Shown here piece by piece: positions 25,735-35,750 of a stretch of 64,000 nucleotides of DNA. The stretch's first letter is position 1; each line of letters starts with the position of its first letter. Below the pieces are notes generated by a model. That model made no database searches. It was not told where the DNA came from and saw only the letters and a list, made by a program, of their open reading frames with translations. Source of the DNA: Tessaracoccus flavus (GTDB lineage Bacteria; Actinomycetota; Actinomycetes; Propionibacteriales; Propionibacteriaceae); assembly GCF_001997295.1 (NCBI RefSeq), contig NZ_CP019605.1:1302001-1366000 (forward strand), read 5' to 3'. Position numbers and translations under genes: made by a program.

Positions 25735-26922
25735 TCAGCCCCGGACTGCGGCTGCCAGTGCCTCGGCCCGATCGGTGCGCTCCCACGTGGCGTTGGGCAG
25801 ATCCCGGCCGAAGTGGCCGTAGACGGTCACCTCGCTGTAGATCGGCCGCAGCAGGTCGAGGTCGCGGATGATCGCGCCGGGTCGAAGGTCGAACGTCGCC
25901 AGCACGGCGTCGCGGATCTGGTCCTCGGGCACGGCGCCGGTGCCGAAGGTGTCCAGGTAGAACCCGACGGGGTGCGCCTTGCCGATCGCGTAGGCCACCT
26001 GCACCTCGCAGCGGTCCGCCAGCCCGGCGGCCACGACGTTCTTGGCCACCCAGCGCATGGCGTAGGCCGCCGATCGGTCAACCTTGGAGGGGTCCTTGCC
26101 GGAGAAGGCCCCGCCGCCGTGGCGGGCCATGCCGCCGTAGGTATCGACGATGATCTTGCGCCCGGTCAGGCCCGCGTCGCCCATCGGTCCGCCGATGACG
26201 AACTTCCCCGTCGGGTTGACCAGAACCCGGTTGGGGGCGCTGAGGCCGTAGCGCTCGAGGACGGGTGCGATGACCTCGCGCTTGAGGTCGGGGACGATCT
26301 GTTCGAGGTCGACGTCGTCGCGGTGCTGGGTCGACACGACGACCGTGTCGATGCCCTCGGGCCGGCCCTCGTCGTCGTAGCGAACCGTCACCTGGGTCTT
26401 GCCGTCGGGCCGCAGGTAGTCGAGCGTGGCGTCCTTGCGAACCGCGCTCAGCCGTTCGGCGAGGCGGTGCGCGAGGTCGATCGGGAGCGGCATGAGGTGG
26501 GGCGTCTCGTTGCACGCGTACCCGAACATCAGCCCCTGGTCGCCGGCACCCTGGTGGCTCGCGGCGTCACCGTCGGACTCGACGCGGTGCTCGTAGGCGT
26601 CGTCAACGCCCTGCGCGATGTCGGGAGACTGCGCCCCGATGGCGATCGCGACACCGCAGGACGCCCCGTCGAAGCCCTTCCGGGAGGAGTCGTACCCGAT
26701 GTCGAGGATGCGCTGGCGGGCCAGGCTCGCGACGTCGACGTAACCGACGGTCGACACCTCGCCGGCGACGACCACCATTCCGGTTGTGATGAGGGTCTCG
26801 ACCGCCACCCGCGCGTTGGGGTCCTGCGCCAACAGCGAGTCGAGGACGGCGTCGGAGATGGAATCGGCAATCTTGTCCGGGTGGCCCTCGGTGACGGACT
26901 CGGACGTGAACAAACGGCTCAT
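25735..26922 (-). CDS. metK: S-adenosylmethionine synthetase
   Basis: Makes S-adenosylmethionine from methionine and ATP. The 395 residues carry the usual signatures: [20 protein letters not shown] at the start, [12 protein letters not shown] near residues 126-137 and [19 protein letters not shown] near 270. TAGGAG is 6 nt before the ATG and forms part of a short palindrome, AGGAGCTCCT. In most actinobacteria coaBC sits between rpoZ and metK; here the gap is 77 bp. Confidence 0.98.
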   Translation of the reverse strand: MSRLFTSESVTEGHPDKIADSISDAVLDSLLAQDPNARVAVETLITTGMVVVAGEVSTVGYVDVASLARQRILDIGYDSSRKGFDGASCGVAIAIGAQSPDIAQGVDDAYEHRVESDGDAASHQGAGDQGLMFGYACNETPHLMPLPIDLAHRLAERLSAVRKDATLDYLRPDGKTQVTVRYDDEGRPEGIDTVVVSTQHRDDVDLEQIVPDLKREVIAPVLERYGLSAPNRVLVNPTGKFVIGGPMGDAGLTGRKIIVDTYGGMARHGGGAFSGKDPSKVDRSAAYAMRWVAKNVVAAGLADRCEVQVAYAIGKAHPVGFYLDTFGTGAVPEDQIRDAVLATFDLRPGAIIRDLDLLRPIYSEVTVYGHFGRDLPNATWERTDRAEALAAAVRG

Positions 26923-26936
26923 GAGGAGCTCCTAGC

Positions 26937-26985
26937 GCGGCGACAAGCCGCATCGGCAGGGAATCAGTGGCGGCAACAAGCCGCC
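26937..26985 (-). other. pair of related hairpins in the rpoZ-metK gap
   Basis: GCGGC-gacaa-GCCGC (26937-26951) and GGCGGC-aacaa-GCCGCC (26969-26985) have the same design and almost the same loop. They fill the space where coaBC usually lies. They could be weak terminators, RNA-stability elements or a duplication scar. No T run follows. Confidence 0.4.
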
Positions 26986-26999
26986 CCCTGGGGGTGGGG

Positions 27000-27356
27000 T
27001 CAGGAAGCCGGATCGGCCTCTGCGTCGTCGGTGGACTCGGCGAACGGGTCCACGAACGTGAATGCGGGGTCGATGTCGGCCGTGCGCTGCGCCTCTTCGA
27101 CGGCGGGATCGATCTCGGTGTACTGGAGGAGACCTTCGCTCATCTCGCGAAGGGCGATGGACAGCGGCTTCTCCTCTGGGGCCGCGGCCACCATGGGGCC
27201 GACGTTCTCCAGGAGCCCCTCGCCGAGCTGGGAGTAGTACGCGTTGATCTGGCGGGCGCGCTTGGCGGCGAACAGGACCAGACGGTACTTGGAGTCGATG
27301 TTCTCCAGGAGGGAGTCGATCGGCGGGTTCGTGATGCCTTCGGGATGGATGCTCAA
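27000..27356 (-). CDS. rpoZ: DNA-directed RNA polymerase omega subunit
   Basis: A small subunit that helps assemble beta'. The protein is 118 residues, with the omega signature [26 protein letters not shown] at about 13-38, conserved YTEID near 79 and an acidic C-terminal tail. The start is TTG at 27356, with AAGGA 5 nt upstream; no ATG fits. It follows gmk by 31 nt, as usual. Confidence 0.95.
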   Translation of the reverse strand: MSIHPEGITNPPIDSLLENIDSKYRLVLFAAKRARQINAYYSQLGEGLLENVGPMVAAAPEEKPLSIALREMSEGLLQYTEIDPAVEEAQRTADIDPAFTFVDPFAESTDDAEADPAS

Positions 27357-27387
27357 GGTGTTCCTTTGGTGAGAGGTGGCTCGGAAG

Positions 27388-27942
27388 TCACAAGCCCATC
27401 AAGCCTACCAAAGCAGCCACGGTTTCCTCGATTTCGACATTCTCGATTGCGTGGTCCGCCTCCGCGACCGCGTCGAGCTCCACCTTCGCGGTATCGAGGC
27501 GCCGGCGTTGAGCCTCCTCGTCTTCGGTGCCGCGGCCCTTCAGCCGGGAGACCAGCTCGTCCCAGGTGGGCGGCAGCAGGAACACGAGCTTCGAGCTCGG
27601 CAGGTTCTGCTTCACCTGCCGAGCGCCCTGGAGGTCGATTTCGAGGACGACTGGACGACCCGATTCAACGGCGTCCACAACCGGCTGCTTCGGCGTGCCG
27701 TAGTAGTGGGTGCCGTGGACAACGGCCCATTCCAGCAACTGGTCCGTCTCGATGAGCCGCCGGAAGTCCTCGGGGCTGACGAAGTGGTAGCTGCCAGCCT
27801 CACGCTCCCCCGGTCTCGGGGGGCGCGTGGTCATCGAGACCGAGTAGAACGGTTCGGGATGGAGTTCGCGGAGGCGGGCACAGACAGTGCCCTTGCCCAC
27901 ACCACTCGGACCAGAGATCACCCAGACATCGGAGGAAGCCAC
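27388..27942 (-). CDS. gmk: guanylate kinase
   Basis: Phosphorylates GMP to GDP. The protein is 184 residues, with P-loop GPSGVGKGT at 11-19, [13 protein letters not shown] for GMP binding, and [12 protein letters not shown]. The Lys-Gly-Thr ending of the P-loop is the form seen in actinobacteria. GTG at 27942 has no ribosome site, but TAGGCT ends 6 nt upstream within the 19-nt gap after mihF. It may therefore have its own leaderless promoter in addition to read-through. Confidence 0.96.
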   Translation of the reverse strand: MASSDVWVISGPSGVGKGTVCARLRELHPEPFYSVSMTTRPPRPGEREAGSYHFVSPEDFRRLIETDQLLEWAVVHGTHYYGTPKQPVVDAVESGRPVVLEIDLQGARQVKQNLPSSKLVFLLPPTWDELVSRLKGRGTEDEEAQRRRLDTAKVELDAVAEADHAIENVEIEETVAALVGLMGL

Positions 27943-27948
27943 CGAGGG

Positions 27949-27954
27949 AGCCTA
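27949..27954 (-). promoter_or_regulatory. -10 box for leaderless gmk transcript
   Basis: TAGGCT on the minus strand ends 6 nt before the GTG at 27942, inside the short mihF-gmk gap. Confidence 0.4.
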
Positions 27955-27961
27955 GCGCAGG

Positions 27962-28273
27962 CTACTTGAGCAGCTCGTTCAGCCGGGAGATCTGGTGCCG
28001 GCCGAGGCCGCGGATACGGCGGTTGGGCGCGATGTCGAGATTCTCCATGATCTCGGTCGCGCGCGTGATGCCGACTCGCGGGATGGCGCGCAGCAGGTCC
28101 ACGACCTTGATGCGCGACAGCGAGTCGTCATCGACCGCCTTGTCCAGTGCGTCGGTGAACGACAGCTCGCCGGATTTCACCCGGTCCTTGAGGTCGGCGC
28201 GCTGACGCCGTGCCTCGGTAGCCGCCGAGCGGGCGGCCTCGAGCTGTGCGCTGCTCAACTGCGGAATTGCCAT
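27962..28273 (-). CDS. mihF: integration host factor, actinobacterial type
   Basis: A 103-residue nucleoid protein of the mIHF/sIHF family found only in actinobacteria, which binds and bends DNA. It has the conserved AARSAATEARRQRADLK helix and the helix-two-turn-helix segment LRAIPRVGITRATEIMENL, followed by a basic GLGRHQISRL end. GGAGGAAACTG precedes the ATG. It sits between pyrF and gmk as in Mycobacterium (Rv1388). Confidence 0.96.
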   Translation of the reverse strand: MAIPQLSSAQLEAARSAATEARRQRADLKDRVKSGELSFTDALDKAVDDDSLSRIKVVDLLRAIPRVGITRATEIMENLDIAPNRRIRGLGRHQISRLNELLK

Positions 28274-28346
28274 CAGTTTCCTCCAAACCAGGGGAAGGGT
28301 CGTTTACTACACCCTTTAGTGTGGGAAACAATACCTGACGGCGTTA

Positions 28347-28367
28347 CCAGACCCCATTCGGGTCCGG
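28347..28367 (-). terminator. hairpin after pyrF
   Basis: An 8-bp stem with one G-T wobble and a 5-nt loop lies about 25 bp after the pyrF stop on the minus strand. There is no T run. It may end the carA-carB-pyrD-pyrF transcript before mihF, which has its own ribosome site and upstream AT-rich region. Confidence 0.4.
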
Positions 28368-28390
28368 AAATGAGCATTGGGCGTGTCGGC

Positions 28391-29203
28391 TCAGCCCAGG
28401 ACCCTCGCCTCATCCAGCAACCGATGGGCCCTGCTCGACAGTTCAGCGGCGCCGGCGCCGATGACGTCGCGGCTCGCCGTCGGGAGCACGTGGGCGAGAG
28501 CCGGGCCGAAGACGTCGGCGAGGCCCGCGATCGAGCCGCCCTGGGCACCGATGCCCGGCACCAGGATCGACGCGTTGAACGACTCCAAGGAGCACCCGAC
28601 GTCGCTGTGGGTGCCACCGACGACCAGGCCGACCGCGCGATCCGCCCTGAGGTTGATGCGTGCCGCCTCGTCGACGACGTGCTGGGCGACCGTCGCGGAC
28701 CCGGACGTGGCGAGCTGAATCGGGGCTCCCTCCGGGTTTGAGGTGCGGGCCAGCACGTAGAGGCCCTGTCCCCCGGCGACGGCCGCGTCGATCGCAGGCC
28801 GGAGCGCCCCGACGCCCAGGTAGGGGCTGACGGTGATGGCGTCCGCGCGCAGCGGCGCATCATCGCCGAGGAAGGCACTCGCGTAGCCCGCCATCGACGA
28901 GCCGATGTCGCCGCGCTTGACGTCGAGGATGCTGAGGGCACCGGCCTGCCGAATGTCGGCGAGAACGCGTTCGAGGACGGCGACGCCGCGTGAGCCGAAC
29001 GCCTCGAAGAAGGCGGACTGTGGCTTGAACACTGCGACCAGCCCGCCGAGCTCCTCGACGATCCCGCGCGCGCACGCCTCGAGGCCGGCCACGGAGTTCG
29101 GGAGGCCCCAGGCCTCCACCACCGACGGCATCGGGTCGATGCCGACGCAGAGCCTGCCCCGCTTGGACGTGACGGCGTTCAGCCTCTCGGCGTAGGTGCT
29201 CAC
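28391..29203 (-). CDS. pyrF: orotidine 5'-phosphate decarboxylase
   Basis: Final step of UMP synthesis. The 270-residue protein belongs to the long actinobacterial type 2 family. The active-site block [12 protein letters not shown] has the catalytic Lys and Asp, with CVGIDP near the N-terminus and VPGIGAQGG for phosphate binding. Its GTG start overlaps the pyrD stop (GTGA). Confidence 0.97.
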   Translation of the reverse strand: MSTYAERLNAVTSKRGRLCVGIDPMPSVVEAWGLPNSVAGLEACARGIVEELGGLVAVFKPQSAFFEAFGSRGVAVLERVLADIRQAGALSILDVKRGDIGSSMAGYASAFLGDDAPLRADAITVSPYLGVGALRPAIDAAVAGGQGLYVLARTSNPEGAPIQLATSGSATVAQHVVDEAARINLRADRAVGLVVGGTHSDVGCSLESFNASILVPGIGAQGGSIAGLADVFGPALAHVLPTASRDVIGAGAAELSSRAHRLLDEARVLG

Positions 29204-30243
29204 GGGTTGCCCTCCAACTCATTGAGGCCCCTCACCAGGGCCGGGCCTTCGTAGATGAAGCCGGTGTAGATCTGCAGCAGGGTGGCCCCGGCACCGAACA
29301 TGCGCGCGCCGTCAGCCGGACTCATGATGCCGCCGACGCCCATGACCGGCCGGTCGGTGGCGCCCGCCACTGCCTCGACGAACTCGAGCGCGCGTCGCGT
29401 CAGGGGGCGCCCGCTCAGGCCGCCCGGCTCGTCGACCAGGCCCCGGTCGCTGGGCGCAAGCCCGTCGCGGGCGAGCGTGGTGTTCGTGGCGATGACGCCG
29501 GCGACCGCTGAGTGGTTGATCGCCGCCATGGTTTCGGCGAAGTCGTCTCCCACCAGATCGGGGGCGAGCTTGACGAAGATGGGAACGGGCCGCGGTGAGA
29601 GCGCGGCGGCCTCGCTCGTCAGCGCACTGAGCAGCTGGGCCAGTTCGCGCGCGGACTGCAGGGCTCGAAGTCCGGGGGTGTTGGGGCTCGAGACGTTGAC
29701 CGCGACGTAGTCCGCCAGGGGTGCCAGCGCGCGCAGCGACGTCAGGTAGTCGTCGACGGCGCCCTCCAACGGGGTGACCTTGGACTTTCCGATCGAGATG
29801 CCCAGCGGGATGCCGAGCGCCCTGTTCCCACGGGCCACGCCCTTGGCGCGGAGCGTCTCCGCGAGCGCGCCGGCGCCGTGGTTGTTGAACCCCATCCGGT
29901 TGACGATGCCCTGTGAGGCCACCGCGCGGAAGATGCGGGGTTTGGGGTTGCCCGGCTGGGGCAGCGCCGTGACGGTGCCCAGTTCGGCGAAGCCGAACCC
30001 GAACCTCGTCCAGGCCGCTGCCGCGGTGCCGTCCTTGTCCATCCCCGCGGCCAGCCCGACCCGGTTGGGGAATCGGATGCCGGCGACGTCGACCGGAGCG
30101 CGGACCGTGGCCCGGGTGGTGGCCGGCAGGCGCCCCAACCAGCCGATCATCGCCTCGTGAGCCCGCTCGGGGTCTCCCCCGCCGTAGCGGAAGAGCCCGG
30201 ACCGCACGAGGTGGTAGCCCGTTCGCAGGCCGGAGGTGATCAC
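29200..30243 (-). CDS. pyrD: dihydroorotate dehydrogenase (quinone), class 2
   Basis: Oxidises dihydroorotate to orotate using the membrane quinone pool. The 347 residues include an N-terminal amphipathic helical region (about 1-45) for membrane contact, [27 protein letters not shown] and [11 protein letters not shown], with Ser as the class 2 base. FMN-phosphate loops lie near GVGGIMS. It overlaps carB upstream by 4 bases and pyrF downstream by 4. This position inside the car-pyrF run differs from Mycobacterium. Confidence 0.96.
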   Translation of the reverse strand: MITSGLRTGYHLVRSGLFRYGGGDPERAHEAMIGWLGRLPATTRATVRAPVDVAGIRFPNRVGLAAGMDKDGTAAAAWTRFGFGFAELGTVTALPQPGNPKPRIFRAVASQGIVNRMGFNNHGAGALAETLRAKGVARGNRALGIPLGISIGKSKVTPLEGAVDDYLTSLRALAPLADYVAVNVSSPNTPGLRALQSARELAQLLSALTSEAAALSPRPVPIFVKLAPDLVGDDFAETMAAINHSAVAGVIATNTTLARDGLAPSDRGLVDEPGGLSGRPLTRRALEFVEAVAGATDRPVMGVGGIMSPADGARMFGAGATLLQIYTGFIYEGPALVRGLNELEGNP

Positions 30244-33200
30244 TGGGCGGCCCAGTCCTGGAGGCTGCGCACCTCCACCTCGCCGCGCTGGAGTGCCTCG
30301 ATCCCCTGGGTGGCCGCACCGAGGCCGGGGACCGTGGTGACCAGCGGGATGTCGGCCAGGACCGCCGCGGTACGGATGAGGTAGCCGTCCTCGCGGGTGC
30401 TCTCACCCGAGCTGGAACCCTCCGGCGTGTTGAAGATGAGATCGATTCCGCCGGACTTGATGAGGTCGACGATGCTGGGCTCAGAATCATCGGTCATCTC
30501 GGACAGCTTGTGGACCACCTGCGCCTCCACCCCGTTGCGCCGGAGCACCGACGCGGTGCCGCTGGTCGCCAGGACCTTGAATCCCAGATCGACGAGCCGC
30601 TTGATCGGCCAGATGGCGTGGCGCTTGTCCCGGTCCGCGATCGACACGAACAGGGTGCCCGACGTCGGCAGCGGCCCGCCCCCGGCGGCCTGCGACTTCG
30701 CGTAGGCGGTCCCGAAATTGTCGGAGAGCCCCATCACCTCGCCGGTGGAGCGCATCTCTGGCCCCAGCAGAGTATCGACGAAGGCACCGGTCGACGTGCG
30801 GAACCGGTTGAACGGCATCACCGCTTCCTTGACCGCGACGGGGCTGCCCGGCCGGGGCGTGGAGCCGTCGCCGACGGCCTCCAACATCCCGGAGGCGCGC
30901 AGATCCGCGATGGATCTGCCCAGCATGATGAGGGCGGCAGCCTTCGCCAATGGACGTGCGGTGGCCTTGGACACGAACGGGACCGTCCGCGAGGCCCGAG
31001 GGTTGGCCTCGAGCACGTAGAGCGTGTCGCTGTGCAGCGCGTACTGGATGTTCAGCAGCCCGCGGACGCCCACCCCCTCTGCGATCTCGCGGGTGTAGTG
31101 GCGGATCTGCTCGATCACCGCGTCGCCCAGCGTGATCGGAGGCAGGGCGCAGGCGGAGTCGCCGGAATGGATCCCTGCCTCCTCGATGTGCTCCATGATG
31201 CCGCCGACGTACAGCTCCTCGCCGTCGTAAAGGGCGTCCACGTCGATCTCCACGGCGTCGTCGAGGAACCGGTCGACCAGGACCGGCTGGTCCTCGCTGA
31301 TCTCGGTGGCCTTCGTGACGTAGGTCTCGAGCGCCTCGTCGTTGTAGACGATCTGCATCCCTCGTCCACCCAGCACGTAGCTGGGCCGCACGAGCACCGG
31401 GTAGCCGATCTCGCCGGCGATGAGCGTCGCCTCTTCGGCCGAAGCGGCCATGCCGTGCTTCGGCGCGGGGAGTCCCGCGCGGGCCAGCACCCGACCGAAC
31501 GCGCCGCGCTCCTCGGCGTGGTTGATCGCCTCCGGGGACGTGCCGACGATGGGGACGCCGGCGTCCTTCAGGGTCTGCGCCAGCTTGAGCGGGGTCTGCC
31601 CACCGAGCTGGCAGATGACGCCGGCGACTGGGCCGGCCTTCAGCTCCGCGTGGTAGATCTCCAGCACATCCTCGGCGGTCAACGGCTCGAAGTAGAGGCG
31701 ATCGGCCGTGTCGTAGTCCGTGGAGACCGTCTCCGGGTTGCAGTTGACCATGATGGTCTCGTACCCGGCCTCCCGCAGCGCCATCGTGGCGTGCACGCAG
31801 GAGTAGTCGAACTCGATGCCCTGGCCGATCCGGTTGGGACCCGAGCCCAGGATGAGCACAGCCTCCTTCGTCCGGGTGGGCACCTCAGTCTCGTCGTCGT
31901 ACGACGAGTAGAGGTATGGAGTCGACGCCTCGAACTCCGCGGCGCACGTGTCGACCGCCTTGTAGACGGGGCGGATCCCGAGCGCCCACCGCACGCCGCG
32001 CACGACGTCGGTCGACAGCGACCTCAGGCCGGCGATCTGCGCATCGGAGAGCCCGTGCCGCTTGGCACGCCTCAGCACCTCCGCGGTGAGCTCGGGCGCC
32101 TCCTGTACCTCCCTGGCCATCTCGAGGATGAGGACGAGCTGATCGAGGAACCAGGGGTCGATCTTCGTGGCGTCGAACACCTGCTCGACGCTCGCCCCGG
32201 CGCGCAGCGCCTGCATGACGAGCTGCAGGCGGCCGTCGTGTGGGCGGGCTGCTTCGGCGAGGATCTCCTCGACGGGGGCCGTCACGCCGCTGGTGAAGTC
32301 GAAGGGCGCCTTCGGGTCCTCGAGCGAGCGCAGGGCCTTACCCAGCGCCTCGGTGAAGTTGCGGCCGATGCCCATCGCCTCGCCCACGGACTTCATGTGG
32401 GTGGTCAGCGTGCTCTCGGCGGCCGGGAACTTCTCGAACGCGAACCTCGGCAGCTTCACGATCACGTAGTCCAGGGACGGCTCGAAGCTCGCCGGGGTCT
32501 GCTTCGTGATGTCGTTGGGGATCTCGTCGAGCGTGTAGCCGACGGCGACCTTGGCGGCGATCTTAGCGATCGGGAAGCCCGTGGCCTTCGAGGCGAGCGC
32601 GGAGGACCGCGAGACACGCGGGTTCATCTCGATGACGATCATGCGGCCGTCGTCGGGGTTGATGGCGAACTGGATGTTGCAGCCTCCGGTGTCGACCCCG
32701 ACGGCGCGGATGATGCCGATCCCGACGTCGCGCATCCGCTGCAACTCCCGGTCGGTCAGCGTCATGGCCGGGGCCACGGTGATGGAGTCTCCGGTGTGGA
32801 CGCCCATCGGGTCGAAGTTCTCGATGGAACAGATGACCACGACGTTATCGGCCTTGTCGCGCATCACCTCCAGCTCGAACTCCTTCCAACCGAGGATGGA
32901 CTCCTCGATGAGGACTTCGGTGGTCGGCGAGGCGCTCAGCCCCGCGCCCGCGATGTTGCGGAGCTCGGCCTCGTCGTGGGCGAAACCCGAGCCGACACCG
33001 CCCATCGTGAAGCTGGGGCGCACGACGACGGGGTACCCGAGCGTGTCGGCTGCGGCCAGCACCTCGTCCATCGTGTGGCAGATGGCCGATCGGGCCACTT
33101 CGGGGTCTCCGCCCGGGATACCGCGCATGCCGAGCACAATCTGCTTGAACTGCTCGCGGTCCTCGCCGCGCTGGATCGCCTCGATGGAGGCGCCGATGAG

Positions 33201-33542
33201 CTCGACGCCGTACTTCTCCAACACGCCGGACTCGTGCAACCGGACCGCGGCGTTGAGCGCGGTCTGCCCACCCAGCGTGGCGAGCACCGCGTCGGGTCGT
33301 TCCTTCGCGATGACGCGCTCGACGAACTCCGGCGTGATTGGCTCGACGTAGGTGGCGTCGGCGAAGTCAGGGTCGGTCATGATGGTGGCCGGGTTGGAGT
33401 TGACCAGGACGACGCGGTACCCCTCCTCCCGCAGCACCCGGCACGCCTGCGTGCCGGAGTAGTCGAACTCGCACGCCTGGCCGATGACGATCGGGCCAGA
33501 ACCGATGACGAGGATCGAGGAGATGTCTGTGCGACGGGGCAT
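30240..33542 (-). CDS. carB: carbamoyl-phosphate synthase large subunit
   Basis: Makes carbamoyl phosphate from bicarbonate, ATP and ammonia passed from CarA, for pyrimidine and arginine synthesis. The 1100 residues show the internal duplication: two ATP-grasp halves, each starting with an ILVIGSGP or [12 protein letters not shown] loop (about 12 and 560), and a C-terminal MGS-like allosteric domain from about 950. The start ATG overlaps the carA stop by one base. Confidence 0.98.
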   Translation of the reverse strand: MPRRTDISSILVIGSGPIVIGQACEFDYSGTQACRVLREEGYRVVLVNSNPATIMTDPDFADATYVEPITPEFVERVIAKERPDAVLATLGGQTALNAAVRLHESGVLEKYGVELIGASIEAIQRGEDREQFKQIVLGMRGIPGGDPEVARSAICHTMDEVLAAADTLGYPVVVRPSFTMGGVGSGFAHDEAELRNIAGAGLSASPTTEVLIEESILGWKEFELEVMRDKADNVVVICSIENFDPMGVHTGDSITVAPAMTLTDRELQRMRDVGIGIIRAVGVDTGGCNIQFAINPDDGRMIVIEMNPRVSRSSALASKATGFPIAKIAAKVAVGYTLDEIPNDITKQTPASFEPSLDYVIVKLPRFAFEKFPAAESTLTTHMKSVGEAMGIGRNFTEALGKALRSLEDPKAPFDFTSGVTAPVEEILAEAARPHDGRLQLVMQALRAGASVEQVFDATKIDPWFLDQLVLILEMAREVQEAPELTAEVLRRAKRHGLSDAQIAGLRSLSTDVVRGVRWALGIRPVYKAVDTCAAEFEASTPYLYSSYDDETEVPTRTKEAVLILGSGPNRIGQGIEFDYSCVHATMALREAGYETIMVNCNPETVSTDYDTADRLYFEPLTAEDVLEIYHAELKAGPVAGVICQLGGQTPLKLAQTLKDAGVPIVGTSPEAINHAEERGAFGRVLARAGLPAPKHGMAASAEEATLIAGEIGYPVLVRPSYVLGGRGMQIVYNDEALETYVTKATEISEDQPVLVDRFLDDAVEIDVDALYDGEELYVGGIMEHIEEAGIHSGDSACALPPITLGDAVIEQIRHYTREIAEGVGVRGLLNIQYALHSDTLYVLEANPRASRTVPFVSKATARPLAKAAALIMLGRSIADLRASGMLEAVGDGSTPRPGSPVAVKEAVMPFNRFRTSTGAFVDTLLGPEMRSTGEVMGLSDNFGTAYAKSQAAGGGPLPTSGTLFVSIADRDKRHAIWPIKRLVDLGFKVLATSGTASVLRRNGVEAQVVHKLSEMTDDSEPSIVDLIKSGGIDLIFNTPEGSSSGESTREDGYLIRTAAVLADIPLVTTVPGLGAATQGIEALQRGEVEVRSLQDWAAQ

Positions 33543-34669
33543 CAGGCGTCCTTTCCGGCCGAGAGCATGTCGGCGAAGCGGTCAAACAGGTAGTTGGCGT
33601 CGTGGGGCCCTGCGGCCGCCTCGGGGTGGTATTGGACGGAGAAGCCGAGCAGGCGCCCGTCGCGGTGCAGCTCGAGGCCCTCCACCACGTCGTCGTTGAG
33701 GCAGACGTGGCTGACGGTCACCTCCCCGAAGCGGGTGGACGTGGCCCGGTCCAGCGGCGCGTCGACGGCGAACCCGTGGTTGTGCGCGGTGATCTCGACC
33801 TTCCCGGTGGTGCGGTCGATCACGGGCTGGTTGATGCCGCGGTGGCCGAACTTCAGCTTGTAGGTGTCGAGGCCGAGGGCGCGACCGAAGAGCTGGTTGC
33901 CGAAGCAGATACCGAAGTACGGCAGTCCCGAGGCCAGCACCTCCTCCAGCACGGCGATCGGCCCCGTGGCCGACGCCGGATCGCCGGGGCCGTTGCTGAA
34001 GAACACGCCGTCCGGGGCGTAGCCCTTGATCTGCTCGAAGGTGGTGTGGGCGGGCACCACGTGCACGTCCAAGCCGCGCGCGGCCAACTGGACGGGCGTC
34101 ATGGATTTGATGCCCAGGTCGACGGCCACCACGGTCGCGCGCCTCTGGCCCACGGCGGGCACGAGGTAGTGGGAGTCGGTGGTGACGTCGCCGACGAGGT
34201 CGGCTCCGGCCATCGTCGGCTGCTCGAGCACGCGCGCCAACAGCAGCGCCGGGTCCTGGGTCTCGGTCGAGATACCGACCCGCATCACGCCACGGTCACG
34301 GACGTGGCGGGTCAGCGCGCGGGTGTCGATGTCGCTGATCCCCACGACGTCCTGGCGCGCGAGTTCCTCGTCGAGGGAGCGCCGGGAGCGCCAGTTGGAG
34401 GGCCGGGGTGCGGGGTCGCGGACGATCAGCCCCTGCACCCAGATGCGGCCGGACTCGTCGTCCTCGTCGTTCCAGCCCGTGTTGCCGATGTGGGGGGCGG
34501 TCATGAGGACCACCTGCCCGCGGTAGCTGGGATCGGTGAGGGTCTCCTGGTAGCCCGACATGCCGGTGGAGAACACCAGTTCGCCGAAGGTCTCTCCGGC
34601 CGCGCCGAAGGACCGGCCACGAAATACGCGCCCATCCTCCAATACCAAAATCGCAGGAAGGGAACTCAT
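33542..34669 (-). CDS. carA: carbamoyl-phosphate synthase small subunit
   Basis: Glutamine amidotransferase partner of CarB. The protein has 375 residues: an N-terminal CarA-specific domain ([19 protein letters not shown]) and a class I amidotransferase with [12 protein letters not shown], carrying the nucleophile Cys, and [12 protein letters not shown], carrying His and Glu. The nucleophile loop has Phe and Asn where many homologues have Leu and His. AAAGAGG is about 5 nt before the ATG. nusB lies 16 bp upstream. Confidence 0.97.
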   Translation of the reverse strand: MSSLPAILVLEDGRVFRGRSFGAAGETFGELVFSTGMSGYQETLTDPSYRGQVVLMTAPHIGNTGWNDEDDESGRIWVQGLIVRDPAPRPSNWRSRRSLDEELARQDVVGISDIDTRALTRHVRDRGVMRVGISTETQDPALLLARVLEQPTMAGADLVGDVTTDSHYLVPAVGQRRATVVAVDLGIKSMTPVQLAARGLDVHVVPAHTTFEQIKGYAPDGVFFSNGPGDPASATGPIAVLEEVLASGLPYFGICFGNQLFGRALGLDTYKLKFGHRGINQPVIDRTTGKVEITAHNHGFAVDAPLDRATSTRFGEVTVSHVCLNDDVVEGLELHRDGRLLGFSVQYHPEAAAGPHDANYLFDRFADMLSAGKDA

Positions 34670-34685
34670 GCGTACCTCTTTCGGG

Positions 34686-35111
34686 TCAGTGTGTGGTGGG
34701 CCTGGCGGCCAGGGCCTTGGACAGGAGTCCGTTGAGGAAGGACGGAGAATCGTCGGTGGAGAGGTCGCCGGCGAGCCGGACGGCCTCAGAGATTACGGCC
34801 TCGGCCGGTACGTCCGTGTAGTCCATCTCATAGACGGCGATCCGGGCGAGATTGCGATCGACCGCGGGCATGCGTTCCAGCGGCCAGGTCTGGGACGTGG
34901 ATTCCGCGATGCGCTGATCGATGGCGAGCTGGTGCTGCGCGACCCCCAGCACGATGCGGCTGGTGAGCTCGCGCACGGTACCGCCGGCCAACGTCCGCTG
35001 CTCGGCGAACGTCTCGGCGAGCGAATCCCCGCGCAGCTCGGCCTGGAACAGGATGTCCAAGGCGGCCTTGCGGGCCTTCGTCTGCGCGCTGTAGTGCGGG
35101 GCGACGCCCAT
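34686..35111 (-). CDS. nusB: transcription antitermination factor NusB
   Basis: Binds boxA RNA with NusE to support rRNA antitermination. It is a 141-residue all-helical protein with the [16 protein letters not shown] start and [18 protein letters not shown] block. The ATG directly follows the efp stop (TAAATG, no gap). The efp-nusB pair is conserved in actinobacteria. Confidence 0.96.
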   Translation of the reverse strand: MGVAPHYSAQTKARKAALDILFQAELRGDSLAETFAEQRTLAGGTVRELTSRIVLGVAQHQLAIDQRIAESTSQTWPLERMPAVDRNLARIAVYEMDYTDVPAEAVISEAVRLAGDLSTDDSPSFLNGLLSKALAARPTTH

Positions 35112-35672
35112 TTAGTTGACGCGGCCCTGGTAGGAGCCGTCGCGGGTGTCGACCTTGATGCGCTCGCCGGTGGTGATGAACAGGGGCACCTGGATGAGCT
35201 TCCCGGTCTCGAGCGTGGCGGGCTTGGTGCCACCGGTCGAACGGTCGCCCTGTAGGCCCGGCTCGGTGTAGGTGACCTCGAGCTCAACGCTGGCGGGGAG
35301 CTCGATGAACAGCGGGTTCCCCTCGTGCGTGGCGACGATCGCGTTCTGGTTCTCCAGCATGTAGTCCTTCGCCTCGCCGACGGTCTCGGCGCTCACGTGG
35401 AACTGCTCGAAGGTGGAGTTGTCCATGAACACGAAGTCGTCGCCGTCCATGTACAGGTACTGCATCTCGCGCCGGTCGACGGTGGCGGTGTCGACCTTGG
35501 TGTCGGAGTTGAACGTCTTGTCGATGATCTTGCCCGACAGCACGTGCTTGAGCTTCGAGCGCACGACGGTGTTGCCCTTGCCCGGCTTGTGGTGCTGGAA
35601 CCACAGCACCTGCCAGAGCTGACCGTCCAGGTCGAGCACCATTCCGTTCTTCAGATCATTGGTTGACGCCAT
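35112..35672 (-). CDS. efp: translation elongation factor P
   Basis: Relieves ribosome stalling at polyproline. The 186-residue protein has the KOW-like domain and two OB domains. The tip loop HKPGKGNT has the functional Lys and lacks signs of the EpmA/EpmB partner genes here. The ATG at 35672 is chosen because GAGGAG lies 7 nt upstream; a longer frame to 35717 is not supported. A TAAAGT box at 35724-35729 (minus) may be a promoter of its own, as the gap to the BCCT gene is 78 bp. Confidence 0.97.
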   Translation of the reverse strand: MASTNDLKNGMVLDLDGQLWQVLWFQHHKPGKGNTVVRSKLKHVLSGKIIDKTFNSDTKVDTATVDRREMQYLYMDGDDFVFMDNSTFEQFHVSAETVGEAKDYMLENQNAIVATHEGNPLFIELPASVELEVTYTEPGLQGDRSTGGTKPATLETGKLIQVPLFITTGERIKVDTRDGSYQGRVN

Positions 35673-35750
35673 GCTGGCACTCCTCGGTCTTCGGGTGTCG
35701 TGGCCAGGTGCGGCCAACGTGGCACTTTACCCGACGTAGCCCCGTTGTTC

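Noticed and set aside
30510..33593. 1027-codon open frame on the plus strand
   Set aside because: It is the antisense shadow of carB. In high-GC DNA the frame opposite third positions stays open; its sequence is rich in Arg, Gly, His and Val and has no recognisable domain.
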